A stretch of 64,000 nt of DNA from assembly GCF_013373865.1 (NCBI RefSeq), contig NC_050469.1, positions 22,890,546-22,954,545 of the forward strand, read 5' to 3'. The translations under genes were made by a program, and so were the position numbers. The notes below the pieces were generated by a model. That model did not search any database and was not told the DNA's origin. It was given only the letters and a program-made list of their open reading frames with translations. Positions 36,783 through 48,900 of this stretch are shown piece by piece (the stretch's first letter is position 1; each line of letters starts with the position of its first letter). The DNA comes from Monomorium pharaonis. Its lineage: Eukaryota > Arthropoda > Insecta > Hymenoptera > Formicidae.

Positions 36783-37435
36783 GCCAGGGGCTTTTTATCG
36801 TACCGAGGAGCCGATAAGACCGAGCCACTCGTGAGTCACGCTTCCGTTCCGCGCATGGAGGTGAACCCTTTGGACAAAGTGTTTCTTTCACATTCGTCAT
36901 AAAACGATTATCGGAGCGACCGCGCGCGATACGCCTCCCTCGGCGCGCGGCTATACGTTTCCCCCTTGTCGGGCAATATTTCTAATGGAAGATTGAAGGA
37001 ATACCCGGAGCACTTGCTCGATAAGTGGCACAATTCTTTCGTTATTGTCACGACAGTAGACACGTGCGACTCGACGTTTAACCCGTCGATAATTGAATCC
37101 GTCACTTTAAAACTTTGATTTGACGTTTTGGAGCAATCAGGCTAACTGAATCTGATCGTGCACACGTAACGTTTTGTTTTACGGTTGACAAATATACACT
37201 GAAAAAAAGAATTTTGCTGTCGAAACAAAAATTTGATTTATTGGATAATAATTCGGTTGAAATGTGATCTACTGGCTGTTTAGTAAATGCAATAAAAAAT
37301 CGATTGTGTCAACCTTAACGAATTTGTGTATATGTTTTGCTTTCTCAATAATGCATTTACGCAAATAAAAATATAGTAAGCCAAACAACATTGTACAAAC
37401 GCATATCTGAACAAAGTTTAACCGCGCAAATAGAT
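36783..37435. other. non-coding
   Basis: CpG-rich to about 37,100, then AT-rich. CACTGAAAAAAAGAATTTTG at 37,197 resembles the ends of family C elements and may be a stray end of an older copy. Confidence 0.45.
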
Positions 37436-37686
37436 CATTGAAAGAAAAAAGTTTAGTAACAATAATCAAGCTTTGATGAAATAATTTTAACTAAACACTT
37501 AGTAATATGATCACATATTTGATAATACATATATTAATAAAGCCAAACATAATAACAATAATCACTTGATTTCTAAACAATTACTATTTGATATGTATTG
37601 ATCAAACATTTAATTGAAATTATGCCATCAAAATTCACAAGTTAGTAATTCTTAGACTTGATTATTATTACTCCTTTTTTTCAGTG
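37436..37686. mobile_element. miniature inverted-repeat element, family C copy 1
   Basis: The left end CATTGAAAGAAAAAAGTTTA followed by GTAACAATAATCAAGC pairs with the right end TCCTTTTTTTCAGTG at 37,686, preceded by GACTTGATTATTATTACTCC. The arms extend inward to ATTTAATTGAAATTATG and AAATAATTTTAACTAAA. Length is 251 bases. A clear relative lies at 55,550-55,789. It is non-coding and the target duplication is not evident. Confidence 0.7.
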
Positions 37687-38204
37687 CAATATTGCAAGAT
37701 ATTTTGGAGATGCTACACTAATAAATCATGCTGCTCTCGCGCATACTTTTTCCCTTCTTAAGAAAACGAACACCTAACGGTTCGTCGTCCTTGAATGATG
37801 ACGGCGATCGCGCTCGCGAAACCGTCAGCGCGAAAGAAAAGCAAAATCGCGCGGCGTGATCTCATCCGGATTGGCGAGACGCGGATCCTCCGCGGTGATT
37901 CAGATGCAGAAGACGCCTTAAACGGCGTTAACAAGGAGCGGTTCTGGAAAATGAGATGTCGAGACGAAAGCGTTCGATAAAACGAACGCGGCACGCGAAC
38001 GCGAAAAAATCTCGCGGATCCCCGCCGCTTTGCAAAATTTCTCCACTCGCGCGCTGACCATCGCAAAGTTTTTCGAACCTTCTTCTCGACTTTCAGTCGC
38101 GGAGATCAGCTTCCTGCGGCAAATACCCCGTATCCCGATGATATCTCGGAGCTCAGCTCGCTCAGTTTAAAGTGAAAGATAAATGCGGCGTCACACTCGG
38201 GACT
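37687..38204. other. CpG-rich, non-coding, upstream of a TATA motif
   Basis: Open frames on both strands (37,758-38,066) shadow each other and lack domains. AGCTCGCTCAGTTTAAAG at about 38,154-38,171 contains an initiator-like TCAGTT. Confidence 0.4.
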
Positions 38205-38240
38205 TATATAAAGACAGGCCGGCGTCAACAAGTTGCATCA
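38205..38240 (+). promoter_or_regulatory. TATA-box promoter candidate
   Basis: TATATAAAG starts at 38,205 in otherwise CpG-rich sequence. TCATTT at 38,238-38,243 matches the insect initiator TCAKTY with A at 38,240, 35 bases downstream, slightly longer than the usual spacing of about 30. The first ATG downstream (about 38,346, MDFLRATRID then stop) gives only a short frame. A real transcript would need a spliced product or a non-coding RNA. No transcript evidence is available. Confidence 0.25.
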
Positions 38241-38434
38241 TTTTCCGACACAAAGAACTTGCCGGTTATCGCGCGCGCACGCGTCAAACGCGCGCTTACG
38301 GAGCTGAAAACTATACAGGGCGTTCGTGAAATGTGATTTGGCGAATGGACTTCCTCCGTGCAACAAGAATAGATTAGGAAAAGATCTTGGGCGTAACTTA
38401 AGGGTTTTAATCGCCGTTGCTAAATACAGCTGTA

Positions 38435-38637
38435 CACTGATGAGTTTGGTAACAGCTCAAATGTTGAATTAATGTCGGTTAAATATTCAGTTAATATAAT
38501 ATAACTGAAAATAGTATTTTCCTAAATATATTTAGTATTATTAAATTTCATACTTTTTAAATATTTCAAAAATAAAATTATTTATATTAATTAATCTCTA
38601 CCCTCCCCTCCTCTGTTATCAAAAACCTTTTTCAGTG
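38435..38637. mobile_element. inverted-repeat element with CACTGA ends
   Basis: The left end CACTGATGAGTTTGGTAACA pairs with the right end TGTTATCAAAAACCTTTTTC then AGTG at 38,637, with several mismatches. The interior is AT-rich. The ends resemble family C, but the interior does not clearly align. Confidence 0.45.
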
Positions 38638-40189
38638 CATAATGCAATTATTACAAAACTGTCCTTGGTGCAAGAAGAAATCTTTTTTTAATTTTTAAAT
38701 AATTTTCTCCTCTGTATTTTTCCTTGCAGTTTTATAACAATTATTTTGTGCTTTCAGTTTTTTAATTATTTTATTTGCCCGACAATCTTCATCCTCAGTC
38801 GTATCATTTACATGAGAGAGTTGCGTTAGATTTTAAGTGTGCAAACACCTTCAAAGGTTTCAAAATGATTCAGTTAAAGGGTTAAGCTTAGTTCAAGCAG
38901 AATAGCGTGCCTTCTAACGAGTTAACTAGCAATCAAACATGTTCCTAATTGGTGGCCTCCTAATGTAACACCCTACGAGTATTCTAACGTACGACCCAAC
39001 CCCGCGTTAATTGTTCCGATGTGAAATTCTCTACGTGTTTCATAACACTTCCTCTACATGGGCAATGAAATTTCAGTAATTTGTTACACAACCCCAGTTA
39101 TACAAATACACAATAGCTATTATTACAATATAAAAGCTTCATAAAGCTCCAAGATATGCTCTAAATTATTGAGAGATGATTATAAAATTTTTAAGTGAAT
39201 TAACAGATAAGTTAAGAAAATTGATAATAAAACTGTAAAATTTAACCTTTACAATAGAATGTAAAAGACGGTATTTTGTTACATAAATATTTCGAGTGCG
39301 ATTGCTTTTTTATTTATTTAAAGTTCCAAAAAGTGTTTGAAAATTTATACTTTCATTGCGGAAAAAGTAAAATGTATAATTTAACAGCCTTTGCATTGAA
39401 AAAAATGACGTGCATTTTTAGCTCGATGTAAATTAACACGACTAACATGATTAAATGAATTCGATTTATGCAAAGATGCGTACAGCTTTTTCAAAGAAAT
39501 ACTCTTATTGCCCTGCCGCATATCCTACACGTTAACTAATGCTTGCCCGCGGAGAAACAAAATCAAAATTATAGTGCGTATCACATTTGCGATGCGGCGT
39601 GTCTAAGACTATCATGCTCGATCGCGGCTCCGATTCAATATCGGCGGATAGATCCAATCGACCTCAGAGAAAACGCGCGAGCGCCTTCGGCTGATTTTGT
39701 AAACGGAGAATGCAAGCAAGAGCGCCCAGGATTTTTCTCGCGCGAACGTCGCGGGGCGAACGAAAGACGACACCTCTCCCTTACACCTCGTACCAAAAAC
39801 GGATAAGCGGCGGCGCCGAGAAAAGGATAACACGTTAAATTATCTGTCGGGTGAATCGACGCGCGCGCGCCTATAATTCTCAGCCACCAGCGGTAAGCGG
39901 CGCGGAGGTATCAAATGGTAGGCGCTATTATTACCTCCTTCTTGCCAAGCAATTCGAGACCATTTGCACCTTCCGCCGTGCCCAGGTGCGCCTAAGTACG
40001 GCTGCCGGCAAGAACGGTAATTTACAATGCATACCCCCCCCCCCGTCCGACGTGCGATGCGATGGTGGCGTGCGAGCGCGGTTTAGCTTCTTCAGAGGAA
40101 ATGGTCCCAGGAACGACTCGATCAGTCGAACAACCTTACGAACTCCAAACCAGATTAACTTGTTAAAACCTCGACTAGGGGATTTTCTA
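38638..40189. other. non-coding
   Basis: AT-rich to 39,540, then CpG-rich to 40,180 with a C-run of about 10 at 40,034-40,043. Frames at 39,543-39,806 and 39,851-40,195 have no domains. No gene is supported. Confidence 0.45.
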
Positions 40190-40385
40190 CACTGAGGGAA
40201 AAAAAGTTTGATGATAATAATCAGACAAACATAGATGATGATGGTTAACTAAGTTTGGTGAAACAGTTTCGAATTACAAAATAAGCTATTTAGTAATTGT
40301 TTGATAACTCCCTTATTTTTTGGAAACTAAACATTGCATTGCATTAATACTAATAAAAACATAATTTGCTTATAGTAAAAACCCC
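40190..40385. mobile_element. family C relative, truncated
   Basis: The left end CACTGAGGGAAAAAAAGTTT is followed by GATGATAATAATCAGAC, resembling the inner arm of family C (AAAGTTTAGTAACAATAATC at 37,448). I see no matching right end, so the copy is probably truncated or strongly diverged. Confidence 0.35.
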
Positions 40386-40595
40386 CAGTTCATAGCTTTC
40401 ACCACATTCATGGGGCGGAGGTTTTCTTCTGTGTAAAATCAACTAAAATCGAATCTAACTTAATCTGACCTTTATATATAGTCGCACTACATATAATGTT
40501 GCGTCTTGCAGAACAGTATGCATAAGATATTTGTATAATCATGTAAAAAAATGTTTTACATCGAAGTGAAAGGCTTCTAGGAATTCTCATATATA

Positions 40596-40973
40596 CAGGG
40601 TGTCCCAAAACATGTGGGTCAACGCTCGTAAAAAGAAGGGATCGAGATAAACATAAAAATCCAATATTGTCTTGGGTTAGGTTCACCAATAATCGAGGTA
40701 TTAATTTTTCAAATTGTGCGAATGAGAGCGCGCCGAGGGAAGAGCTAGATCCGCTCGAGCCATAACACGGAAGAAAAAATCTATCGTGAATGTATGATGA
40801 GCTTTTATTATTTACTGTTTACAATTACAATAGAAATTAATTAGATTATTTGCAGATTCTATACGTTAATATCTCAGTTATTGGTGAACCTAACTCAAGA
40901 CAATATTGGACTTTTATGACTCGATCCCTTCTACCTTTTTACGAGCGTTGATCCACATGTTTTGGGACACCTG
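40596..40973. mobile_element. 378-base element with ~105-base inverted repeats (family F)
   Basis: The left arm begins CAGGGTGTCCCAAAACATGT and the right arm ends ACATGTTTTGGGACACCTG. The arms stay alignable for about 105 bases, including CAACGCTCGTAAAAAG and CCAATATTGTCTTG...GTTAGGTTCACCAATAA, with a few mismatches and small indels. Both sides are flanked by TATA (40,592-40,595 and 40,974-40,977), consistent with a TA or TATA target duplication. It is non-coding, with an interior spacer of about 165 bases. The long arms suggest a fold-back type miniature element. Confidence 0.85.
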
Positions 40974-41087
40974 TATATTAACTTGTGAATATTTTATACA
41001 AATGACTAGTGTTAAAGAAAAAGAGAAGAAAAATATAGCTTACTATGCCTGTTTAAAACAGGACTCAATTTCTTAGACATTCATTTT

Positions 41088-41441
41088 TAGGTATCTATAC
41101 CCAATATGGTCTACCTAAGTTTTGGGAATTTGTCAAATTTTTAATGAATACGCAATTGAAAAATAAGGGTCAGATTAAAAATAGAAAACTCCCGAAATAA
41201 AAAAAATATGTGAAATATTTTTTAATTTTAATTATGTATATAAGTTAAATAAAGATTCGGAAGAGCACAATTTGAATAAAGTGTGATTACAAGCCATAGA
41301 TAACAAAGCAGATATTGACCGGTTAACTTGCATAAATGGCGATACATTAGCGTTATCTGTAAAATTCGTTGTATAACTATTTGGAAATAGAACGTGAAAA
41401 TATCAAATTGTGTACATGGCCATACTGAGTACAGGTATCTT
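41088..41441. mobile_element. miniature element, family G copy 1
   Basis: The left end AGGTATCTATACCCAATATG and the right end CATACTGAGTACAGGTATCT are imperfect inverted repeats. The segment 41,254-41,441 is a reverse-complement copy of 51,579-51,777, sharing GATTCGGAAGAGCACAATTT and GTTGTATAACTATTTGGAAA. It is non-coding. Confidence 0.75.
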
Positions 41442-42000
41442 ATGAAAACATCATTCCAAAATATGAAACAGTATTATAAAAAATTCTATAACATTTGATG
41501 GAAGATACTTTTTAGTTTACATTTTTCTTCTCAAAGTTTTTAGCTTTTGTTTGTTTAAAAAACTACAAGCCAAAGACAAAGTAGCACGCCAGTATTGATG
41601 ACCTCCTACTAACTACATTAACAAAAAATAATCGTCCGTGATTGGACGATTGTGGAAGAGTCCGCATAAATAAAATAAGACCTACGCGCTCGAATAAAAA
41701 AAAAATACGCAAAAAAAATTACATGTTCGGCCATTTACAATGAAAAAACGTGATTTGAATTTCAGATATCGGTGCTGCTAATCACTGATGTAAATGGTAT
41801 AGGAGCCAAGGAGAAGGGAGGAAGAAAAAAAGAAGCAAGTGAGTTTTACGCGCAGGCATCGCGACGAATGCGGCTCAGGTGTCTCGAGAACAACAAGCGC
41901 GGTGTTGGTTCTCATTACTTTTACGTTCCGCGTAATTCTGGCGGATTCGGGCGTAAAATAAGTTTTGATAAACGATCGCGCGATGTCGCGCAAACCGGCC
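41442..42000. other. non-coding
   Basis: AT-rich sequence leads into the CpG island. ATTGATGACCTCCTACTAAC and neighbouring unique sequence carry no features I can name. Confidence 0.45.
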
Positions 42001-42210
42001 AACTTTAATAAACTACGTCGATTGTTCGAGCGAAACGTACCGCGAGACGTAGCGCATCAGCACGCGCGCGGGGACATTATCACAATCGGGGCGAAAGATA
42101 TTAATGACAGTCGGGGAAATTAGCATCAAAGTTTCGCGATGTAAACGCACGCCTCGCTGCAGCAGCGTGACGCGCAAAAGTGCAACACGCTACGGCGCAA
42201 CGCACCACGG

Positions 42211-42232
42211 CGACGACGACGACGACGACGAC
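42211..42232. repeat. CGA trinucleotide repeat
   Basis: Seven CGA units give a short poly-Asp or poly-Arg frame depending on strand. They lie inside the CpG island. Confidence 0.95.
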
Positions 42233-42423
42233 CTCCGCGCCAACTGTACGGATCGTCTACGCGACGAAGATCGATTGGGATGGCTTCCTGGAAGATGCCG
42301 CGCTCAAAGAGAAAGAAAGAGAGAAAGCAAAGGAGAAAGAGAGGGAGAGAGAGAGAGAGAGAGAAGCCGATCTCCTGCACGGAGAAACGGTATGGATCAT
42401 CAGGCTTTCGCAGTCTTCCGAGC

Positions 42424-42450
42424 GAAAGAACGAACGAACGAACGAACGAA
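42424..42450. repeat. (GAAC)n tetranucleotide repeat
   Basis: GAAAGAACGAACGAACGAAC continues to GAACGAATGAGG, about six GAAC units. Confidence 0.95.
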
Positions 42451-43022
42451 TGAGGCAGAGGCCGCCCCGGGATCTCCCCTCGTTAATCTCCGGCCTCGTT
42501 ATCGCCGCGGAGGGTGGAACGTCGTCAACGTCGTTCGTGGTGCTCCCCTTCTCTCACGCCGGGGCGATCGACGTCATTTAATCGACGCGTCCACCCTGCG
42601 TTTGGCAGGTGATATTCGCGGTGGGTCCTGTGAACGTAGCGCGGCTGCCCCGGTCGCCGTACGTGCCTCGCGGCCGCCGCGGGCGAGAGGAAGACGAGCA
42701 CGAAGTGCTCGGCCCGTGTACGTGACCGAGACGGGGCTAGGCGGCATCAGGCAGGTGAGACGCGGAAGGGAGCAACGAGAACGAAGAGAGGAGGAATCAC
42801 ACGGGGAGATTGCGGATAGGAGCGACGGAGGACGGAGGAGCCAAACAAGAGAGAGCGAGAGAGGAGCACACGGTAGCTCGTTCCGAGGTTCGCGACTCGA
42901 CTGATCTGTGCGTTCGCAAAGTCGAGTAGCGCCGGTTGAGTCCTGCCTGCCTGCCTGCTCGCTCGTCTGCTTTGCCGCACCGGGTCACGTACGAATCTGC
43001 CGCCGTATCCCACCACAGCCAT

Positions 43023-43046
43023 CACCACCACCACCACCACCACCAC
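43023..43046. repeat. CCA trinucleotide repeat
   Basis: Eight CAC/CCA units produce poly-His, poly-Pro or poly-Val frames on different strands, none with coding support. Confidence 0.95.
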
Positions 43047-43420
43047 GCTACTTACTACGTCGTGACACGAACGACGGCGACGGTCCACGTCGTCCCAACG
43101 CGCTACTACGCCGTTTTACTACTACACCGTGGTCTCGCGCGCGTGTACGGTGCCAACGACAACCGCGCCAGTCGCCGTTCATCCGTTCTGGCGCGGCCGT
43201 GCGCACGTCTGTCTTCTTCGTCGTGCGTGAAGCCAACGGCGTAGGCAACGCGCGCGCTAAGGAGAACGGCGAAACTGGGTGACCGCGCGGTAGGAAGCGC
43301 GGACCCACACGGTGTCCGTGGCGTCGAGCACGTAACGCGCGTCGTCGAGCCGGACGATTTCGATTTTAGGGTGGATGACGCACGCACTCCCTCTCGCTCA
43401 CGGAAAATTCCGTGTACAGT

Positions 43421-45555
43421 AATGTTCCCGAAAACCGAGAGTAAAATAGCTTTTCCCCCCTTCTTCCTCTACCCTTTCTCGTCGTTTCCGCCGCGGTTTC
43501 TTGCGACACTTCTTGTACTTTCCTGTTGTCCTTCCTGTTATCGTGTTTACACGAAACCTCCCGGAGCTTTCTCAGCCTCTCTTTCCCGCAGATAGAGATT
43601 TCTTGGTAAATTCGAAGTTGATTTTAGCTTAATGAGAATGAATCTGGAGCTAACGTAATATAAAGCGGTAACGTGAGGTAAACGTCCCTCATGAGTAACT
43701 TGCAGCGAAACCACAATGTACTGATTTAATATTATAATTAACTGTGAAATGTAAAACGATATTATTAAAATTTTTCAATTATTTCGAAAAGTAAGAACTT
43801 GTTGTAAAGCATCTGAATGAACCAGTATCTGAACAATCGAAACGCTTGTTTTTATCATTCTAAATATTTGTTCTTAATGTTATTGTTTATGAAATAATAA
43901 ACATAAGAAATATTATCTTAATAAATACATGTTTCTTAAAACATTAAAAATATTATCGGTATACATATAAACTCTAATCTAGATGAAATTTAACGTTTTT
44001 AACATTAATTTTTATAATAAAATTTAGACCGACATATGAAAAACAATTAAAAACAAGCCTTATTCATTGCTGGATGTTTCTCGCGTGATTATATAAAACT
44101 CTTTTCAAATAACAAAACTTAGAGTGAGCAAATACTTTTGAGCGTGATAGTGTACCTCATAAATATTTTTAAGTATTTAAAGATTACAATTAAATGTTAA
44201 TACTGTAAAGAAACACATTTAAGATAATGATAATAAATAAGTGTCCGGAATATGTTCGGTCATTGGGACATTTACCTTAAACGTACTAGCACGACATGGA
44301 TAAGAATCAAAATGCTACGAGATCAAATTTATTCATTTCAAATCAAATTAAGAGCATCGCGCCGATTGCACAGACCGAGAGTTGGAGAGGAAAAGAGAGA
44401 AATTAAACGTACAGAAGCGTTAAAACTGTTGTACCAAATAAAACATCGAATTTTATCGACGTGACAGCTTACGCCATACAGGTAGCGTATTTATTGAGGC
44501 CAACGAAGGCTGCGATTGCGTGTGTTTGATATCGATATCGCATTTTCCAACAGTCTGCTTTTGATTCTGAACTTTTTGAAGACAGCCATGCGTGCAATCC
44601 ACACGTGTGTTTACCACTAGAGCTATCGAAATGAATTATTTAGTGTTTACTTTAGCTTCGTGCCAACTCAACCCTTGTAGACGCTCTACGTAGCGATAGC
44701 AACGTATCAAACTTCGAGCGTAGAATTTAATACGAATACGTAACAAGAATTTTCCCTACTAAACGAAATGTCTTTTTTTTGTGTGTGGATTTCGCGCGTG
44801 TCACTTTTTGCTTGGCGGAAATTCGATAAAGGCAATCACTTTTGTCGCAGCTTTTCAGCTTTTAAAAACAAACCTGCGCAATCAGGCCGCAAATCAAATT
44901 TCTGTTACGGCAAAAGTTCGATTAGAGTCTACAGAAAATTAAGCTTCTGTTATTTAATTATTTACAAACTATCTCTTTGTACAAGCTCGATGTCGATTAA
45001 GCGGCTTTTTATAACTAGAGCGTAATTTAAGTATACTGAATTATACAAACAAAATTAAACGACAATTGTTTTTCTCTCTGTAAAACAATTCAAAGAGGTC
45101 TTCTCGAAATTGTATTTTTACCCTGTTGCAGCCTCGTCGTTTCAGCCTCCCGTTATAAGAATTCCTTTCGACCCATCATAATTTTGTAAGTTAGGTGTGC
45201 TACAGGATCGAAGTAGTCTTTCGACTTTGAGAAGTTCGACGGTAGTCGTAGCTTTAAAAGGCAATTGGGCGCGAACGGAGCATTACCGTTACTCCCCGAG
45301 TGTCGACTCACCCTATATAGTACTGACAAAGTTTTGCTCGAATTGATGAGTTCGGGGCTCGGCCGTGTTCCCTCATCGGTATATACGTATGCACATATAA
45401 CTTCCATACACCAATACACGTACCAACACACCACGCGCGCCTTGCTGCTCTCCGTGCGCTACTTAATAACGAGCGTGCAGCAACCGAGACGCCGCGCCGC
45501 GCGGCGCGACGTCGTTCCACATAGAGATCGAGGGATATTCACAAAGGTTGTGCGG
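43421..45555. other. non-coding
   Basis: AT-rich with modest CpG patches. An ATG frame at 44,252-44,464 (70 codons, MFGHWDIYLKRT...) has no recognisable domain. The pyrimidine-rich CTCTCTTTCCCGCAG at about 43,578-43,592 is acceptor-like but followed by a short stop-bounded frame. Confidence 0.45.
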
Positions 45556-45556
45556 T

Positions 45557-45576
45557 ACGCGCGCGCGCGCGCGCGG
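45557..45576. repeat. (CG)n microsatellite
   Basis: About ten alternating CG units, a potential Z-DNA tract, lie in a CpG-rich block at 45,430-45,880. Confidence 0.95.
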
Positions 45577-45902
45577 GCCTGCGAGCGACGTTCCCAAGAA
45601 TCGGGACGGACGCGCGTGGTTATCGGTGGCGGCCCTCATAATCGATAATTAAAGCGTTTCATCGGACGGCGTTCGAAAAGGCCTTCTAATCGACGCTAAT
45701 TATCGTCTCGCTCGTAGCCAGCTTCGCCCGTAAATAGTATATCCGTGCGCGTCCTCAACTTAATACGATTCCCGAAGGTGTAATTTATGCTCGCGCGAGT
45801 ACACCTACCTACCCTACGGGGTCCCTTCCCCCTTGTTCTTTCGCTCAGCTTCACCACGATTTAACGTTTCACGGCGCCGGAGTCGGGGACAGAGGGAAAG
45901 GA

Positions 45903-45926
45903 AGAGAGAGAGAGAGAGAGAGAGAG
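45903..45926. repeat. (GA)n microsatellite with G-run
   Basis: About 12 GA units are followed by GGGGGGAGGAGAGAGAG. No gene context is visible. Confidence 0.95.
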
Positions 45927-45929
45927 GGG

Positions 45930-48900
45930 GGAGGAGAGAGAGTCTGATGGTATGACATCTAACGATACTATGAATAATTCATTATAATTAACATGGCTAC
46001 GAAGCCGGGACGAATCTCTACCTTCGATCTCTCGGCCGATGACGGGGCCGGTGCGATCCACGATCTATTTAAATCGGCGTAACTAGCTGGGCTGCTGCGT
46101 ATGAGAGGCGAATGAGAGGTTCCATAGGGTGGCAATTAAAACTTGGCCGAGGGGAGTTATTATCGCGCATTACTTAGCAAAACCGATTATCGTCGTCCAT
46201 ATCGTTTTCGCACGTTGCGCGAATGATACTTTTTAGCCGTTGCGTCATCGGAACTGCGCAGAAATATTGTGCTTTCGGGGAATATTTTACATAATATCTC
46301 TCCATTTCTTGCAACATCGAATGCAAATGTACTTGCGAGGATCTTTGAATAAGATTTCACTAGCTAGATCTAATTTTGTCTTTCTATACATCTTTCTATT
46401 TACATCTCTCGAATTGAAGATTTGTCATGAAACAAGTTATTTTTGTGCAATATTATTGTAAATAATTATTGTAAATCTATCTCTATTGATATTTCTCATG
46501 TTACGACGAAATAAAATTCTTTTCGCAAAAGAAATGTATATATATTCGTTTAAAGTAAAAAAATATTTTCTTTAGAAAAGGCCACTTCCTTTTCATCTAG
46601 CACAATTGTTATGTCATAAAAATGCAAGAAAGCATTTTCTTGTATATGAAAAAAATCAAGATAAAAATACAAATAAACAATATTTATTCAGAAATACAAG
46701 TGTTATATATTGTGTCCACGTAAAAAGACGGTGTATTTTTCTGAAATTCGTCGGGCCATTCACGGAGCTAACATACTGCTGAGCTTGGCAAGACGTTACG
46801 GATGCTGATCCTGCTATCAAAGTCCACCTCCGAAAACAGAACGTATCGTGTCCCGCGGTCATAATCGTTGCTATAAAGTAGCCCCTCCCACCCCCTGGAT
46901 CTTACATACATTGCAGCAACCATCGCACCTCCGTGCGCGCTTACACGAGGCAGAGAATTCCTTCTCGTCGGACGATGTAACGACGGGAGGATCGTTTCCC
47001 GCGTGCGACAGTCAATTGCGCGATTTAACACGCTTTCACGTGTCGAATCCGCCGTCTCTTTCTCCTTCTCTCGCGCCGCGACGCGTCTGCCGCGAGCACC
47101 CGCAATATTCCAGCCCGATAATAAACACTCAGTTACGGTTTACGCTACAACTCGCGTCAGACGGACCATTTTTTAACCCTCGACTGTGCTTTAAGGTTAC
47201 GTTACGAAACGTCGATGATATAAAAAACGCTAGCCAAAAAGACGACAGAAAATCTTTTCCGATTTCTTCTTTTTACGTACAAAAAAAATTGCGTGAGGTA
47301 AATTGATATCGATATCTTCAAATTAAATAAAAAATAATAAAATATAAATTTTTAATCAAAAAATATATATATTTGAGCGTGAAGAAAATATATATATTTG
47401 AAATCAATATTCTTATAATCATAATTTTCTTGATTAATAAGATAATTTTTTTCTTCTCTCTAATTTTTTTCTTCTATCTTTCTCTCTTTAATAAGAAAAG
47501 CGCTAATTTTCATTAAATAGAACATATCTTTCTTTGTTTTATCATGTAAATTAATAAATATAATTTTCATATGCTGATGTATATTAAAATGTTATTATTA
47601 TTAATCAATATATCAATTATTGTTTTTTATTTATTCATTATCCAAAAATGTATTGTTTCTCGTGTGTCAAACTCCATTTTTGCTAAACTTGATTTTTCCG
47701 AAAAGATAAATGTCGATGAATCTCTCTCGCTAAATTGACAATTGATTTTAGCTCACGGACGATTTGGGGAAGAAAATATATATAACACAAACGTTGTACG
47801 TGATAAACGAACGCGACAGATACGCATTATTAACAACCAAACATCAGGGACGATTCTTCGTGAGTGTCGAAAACGATAGAGTGATATTGAACTAAAAATA
47901 TGCCATAGAAACACTTTTCAGAAAAAAAAAAATCGTCGAACTACAGTTGGATTTAAATGGACCAATTTAGTCGGAAAACAGCAAGCAGCCGTGCGCGGCG
48001 CTACTGCAATTAAAAGGGTTAAGGGTACGCGCCCTCGACTCGAAAACGTAGTTCCGCGATAACTGGAGTATACTCGTCCGTCCGCGTGAAACTTGTTAAT
48101 AGAAATGCGAGACAGTTTTCGCAAATAGGTCGCGTCGGCTTGGTGCGTGACGACGGATTGTGGGCCGGAGACGCGATTTGCAAACCAGAGCAGCCATTTC
48201 GGCACGTGAATTTTCAGCGGGATTAGTGAACCTTTGAGCGAAGAAACCTACATAATTTTCCGTCTATCGCGCGATAATAATACTAATTATTATCCCGCAA
48301 ACGCAAAACAGAAGTGTGCAAGTTGAATGGATAGCCGCATGGTGGGCTAATGCATCAAATGCAGTTACACAATGTGCATTTGAATGTGGCTTTAATCAAA
48401 GATATTTATTTTCTCGTGTTTTATAGATACGTATGTTCAAGAATAAAAATCTGAAACGTTTCGCTCGCTATAAAAATATATTTGTTATAATATCGATTGA
48501 GATGGAATCAACGTATTTAAAAAATAAAAAACAGGAACATCCTCCATTGCGATAAAAATATCAAAATTACAAGAAAACTACTATATATTTCTGGAAGAAC
48601 AGAAAACGATATTGTATATGTAGAGACAGTTTAGAGGACATGTCAATCCTGTTAATCTATTACCGAAAAAAAAAACTTTTGCAACATTTATAAAAATTCT
48701 GTTTAAAAGAGAATACTGAATCATGGCGAGAAGAATAATAGAATAATTGCATTGAATACGTTACAAACACGCTAAAAATAAAGGTCAGTTTTCCATATAA
48801 AACATTACAACGTTTTTGTATCTTTCATAAAGATCGAAAAACATGGTTTACAGATTATAAAATTCAACACTTTACTCAAATATATAAAAAATACGAAGTG

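Larger units (their letters stand above)
42000..43420. promoter_or_regulatory. strongest CpG island in the window, possible promoter/first exon
   Basis: Composition rises abruptly in G+C and CpG and falls again after about 43,420. It contains CGA repeats (42,211-42,232), GA-rich tracts (42,307-42,363), GAAC repeats (42,424-42,450) and CCA repeats (43,023-43,046). A CAG before GTGAGA at about 42,755 would serve as a plus-strand donor. Overlapping long frames on both strands are explained by lack of stops in such DNA. Promoter function and direction are inference. Confidence 0.35.

Noticed and set aside
42104..42904. 266-codon plus-strand open frame in the CpG island
   Set aside because: The frame crosses CGA, GA and GAAC repeats, is Arg-rich throughout and has competing frames on both strands. 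Lack of stops in CpG-rich DNA explains it.
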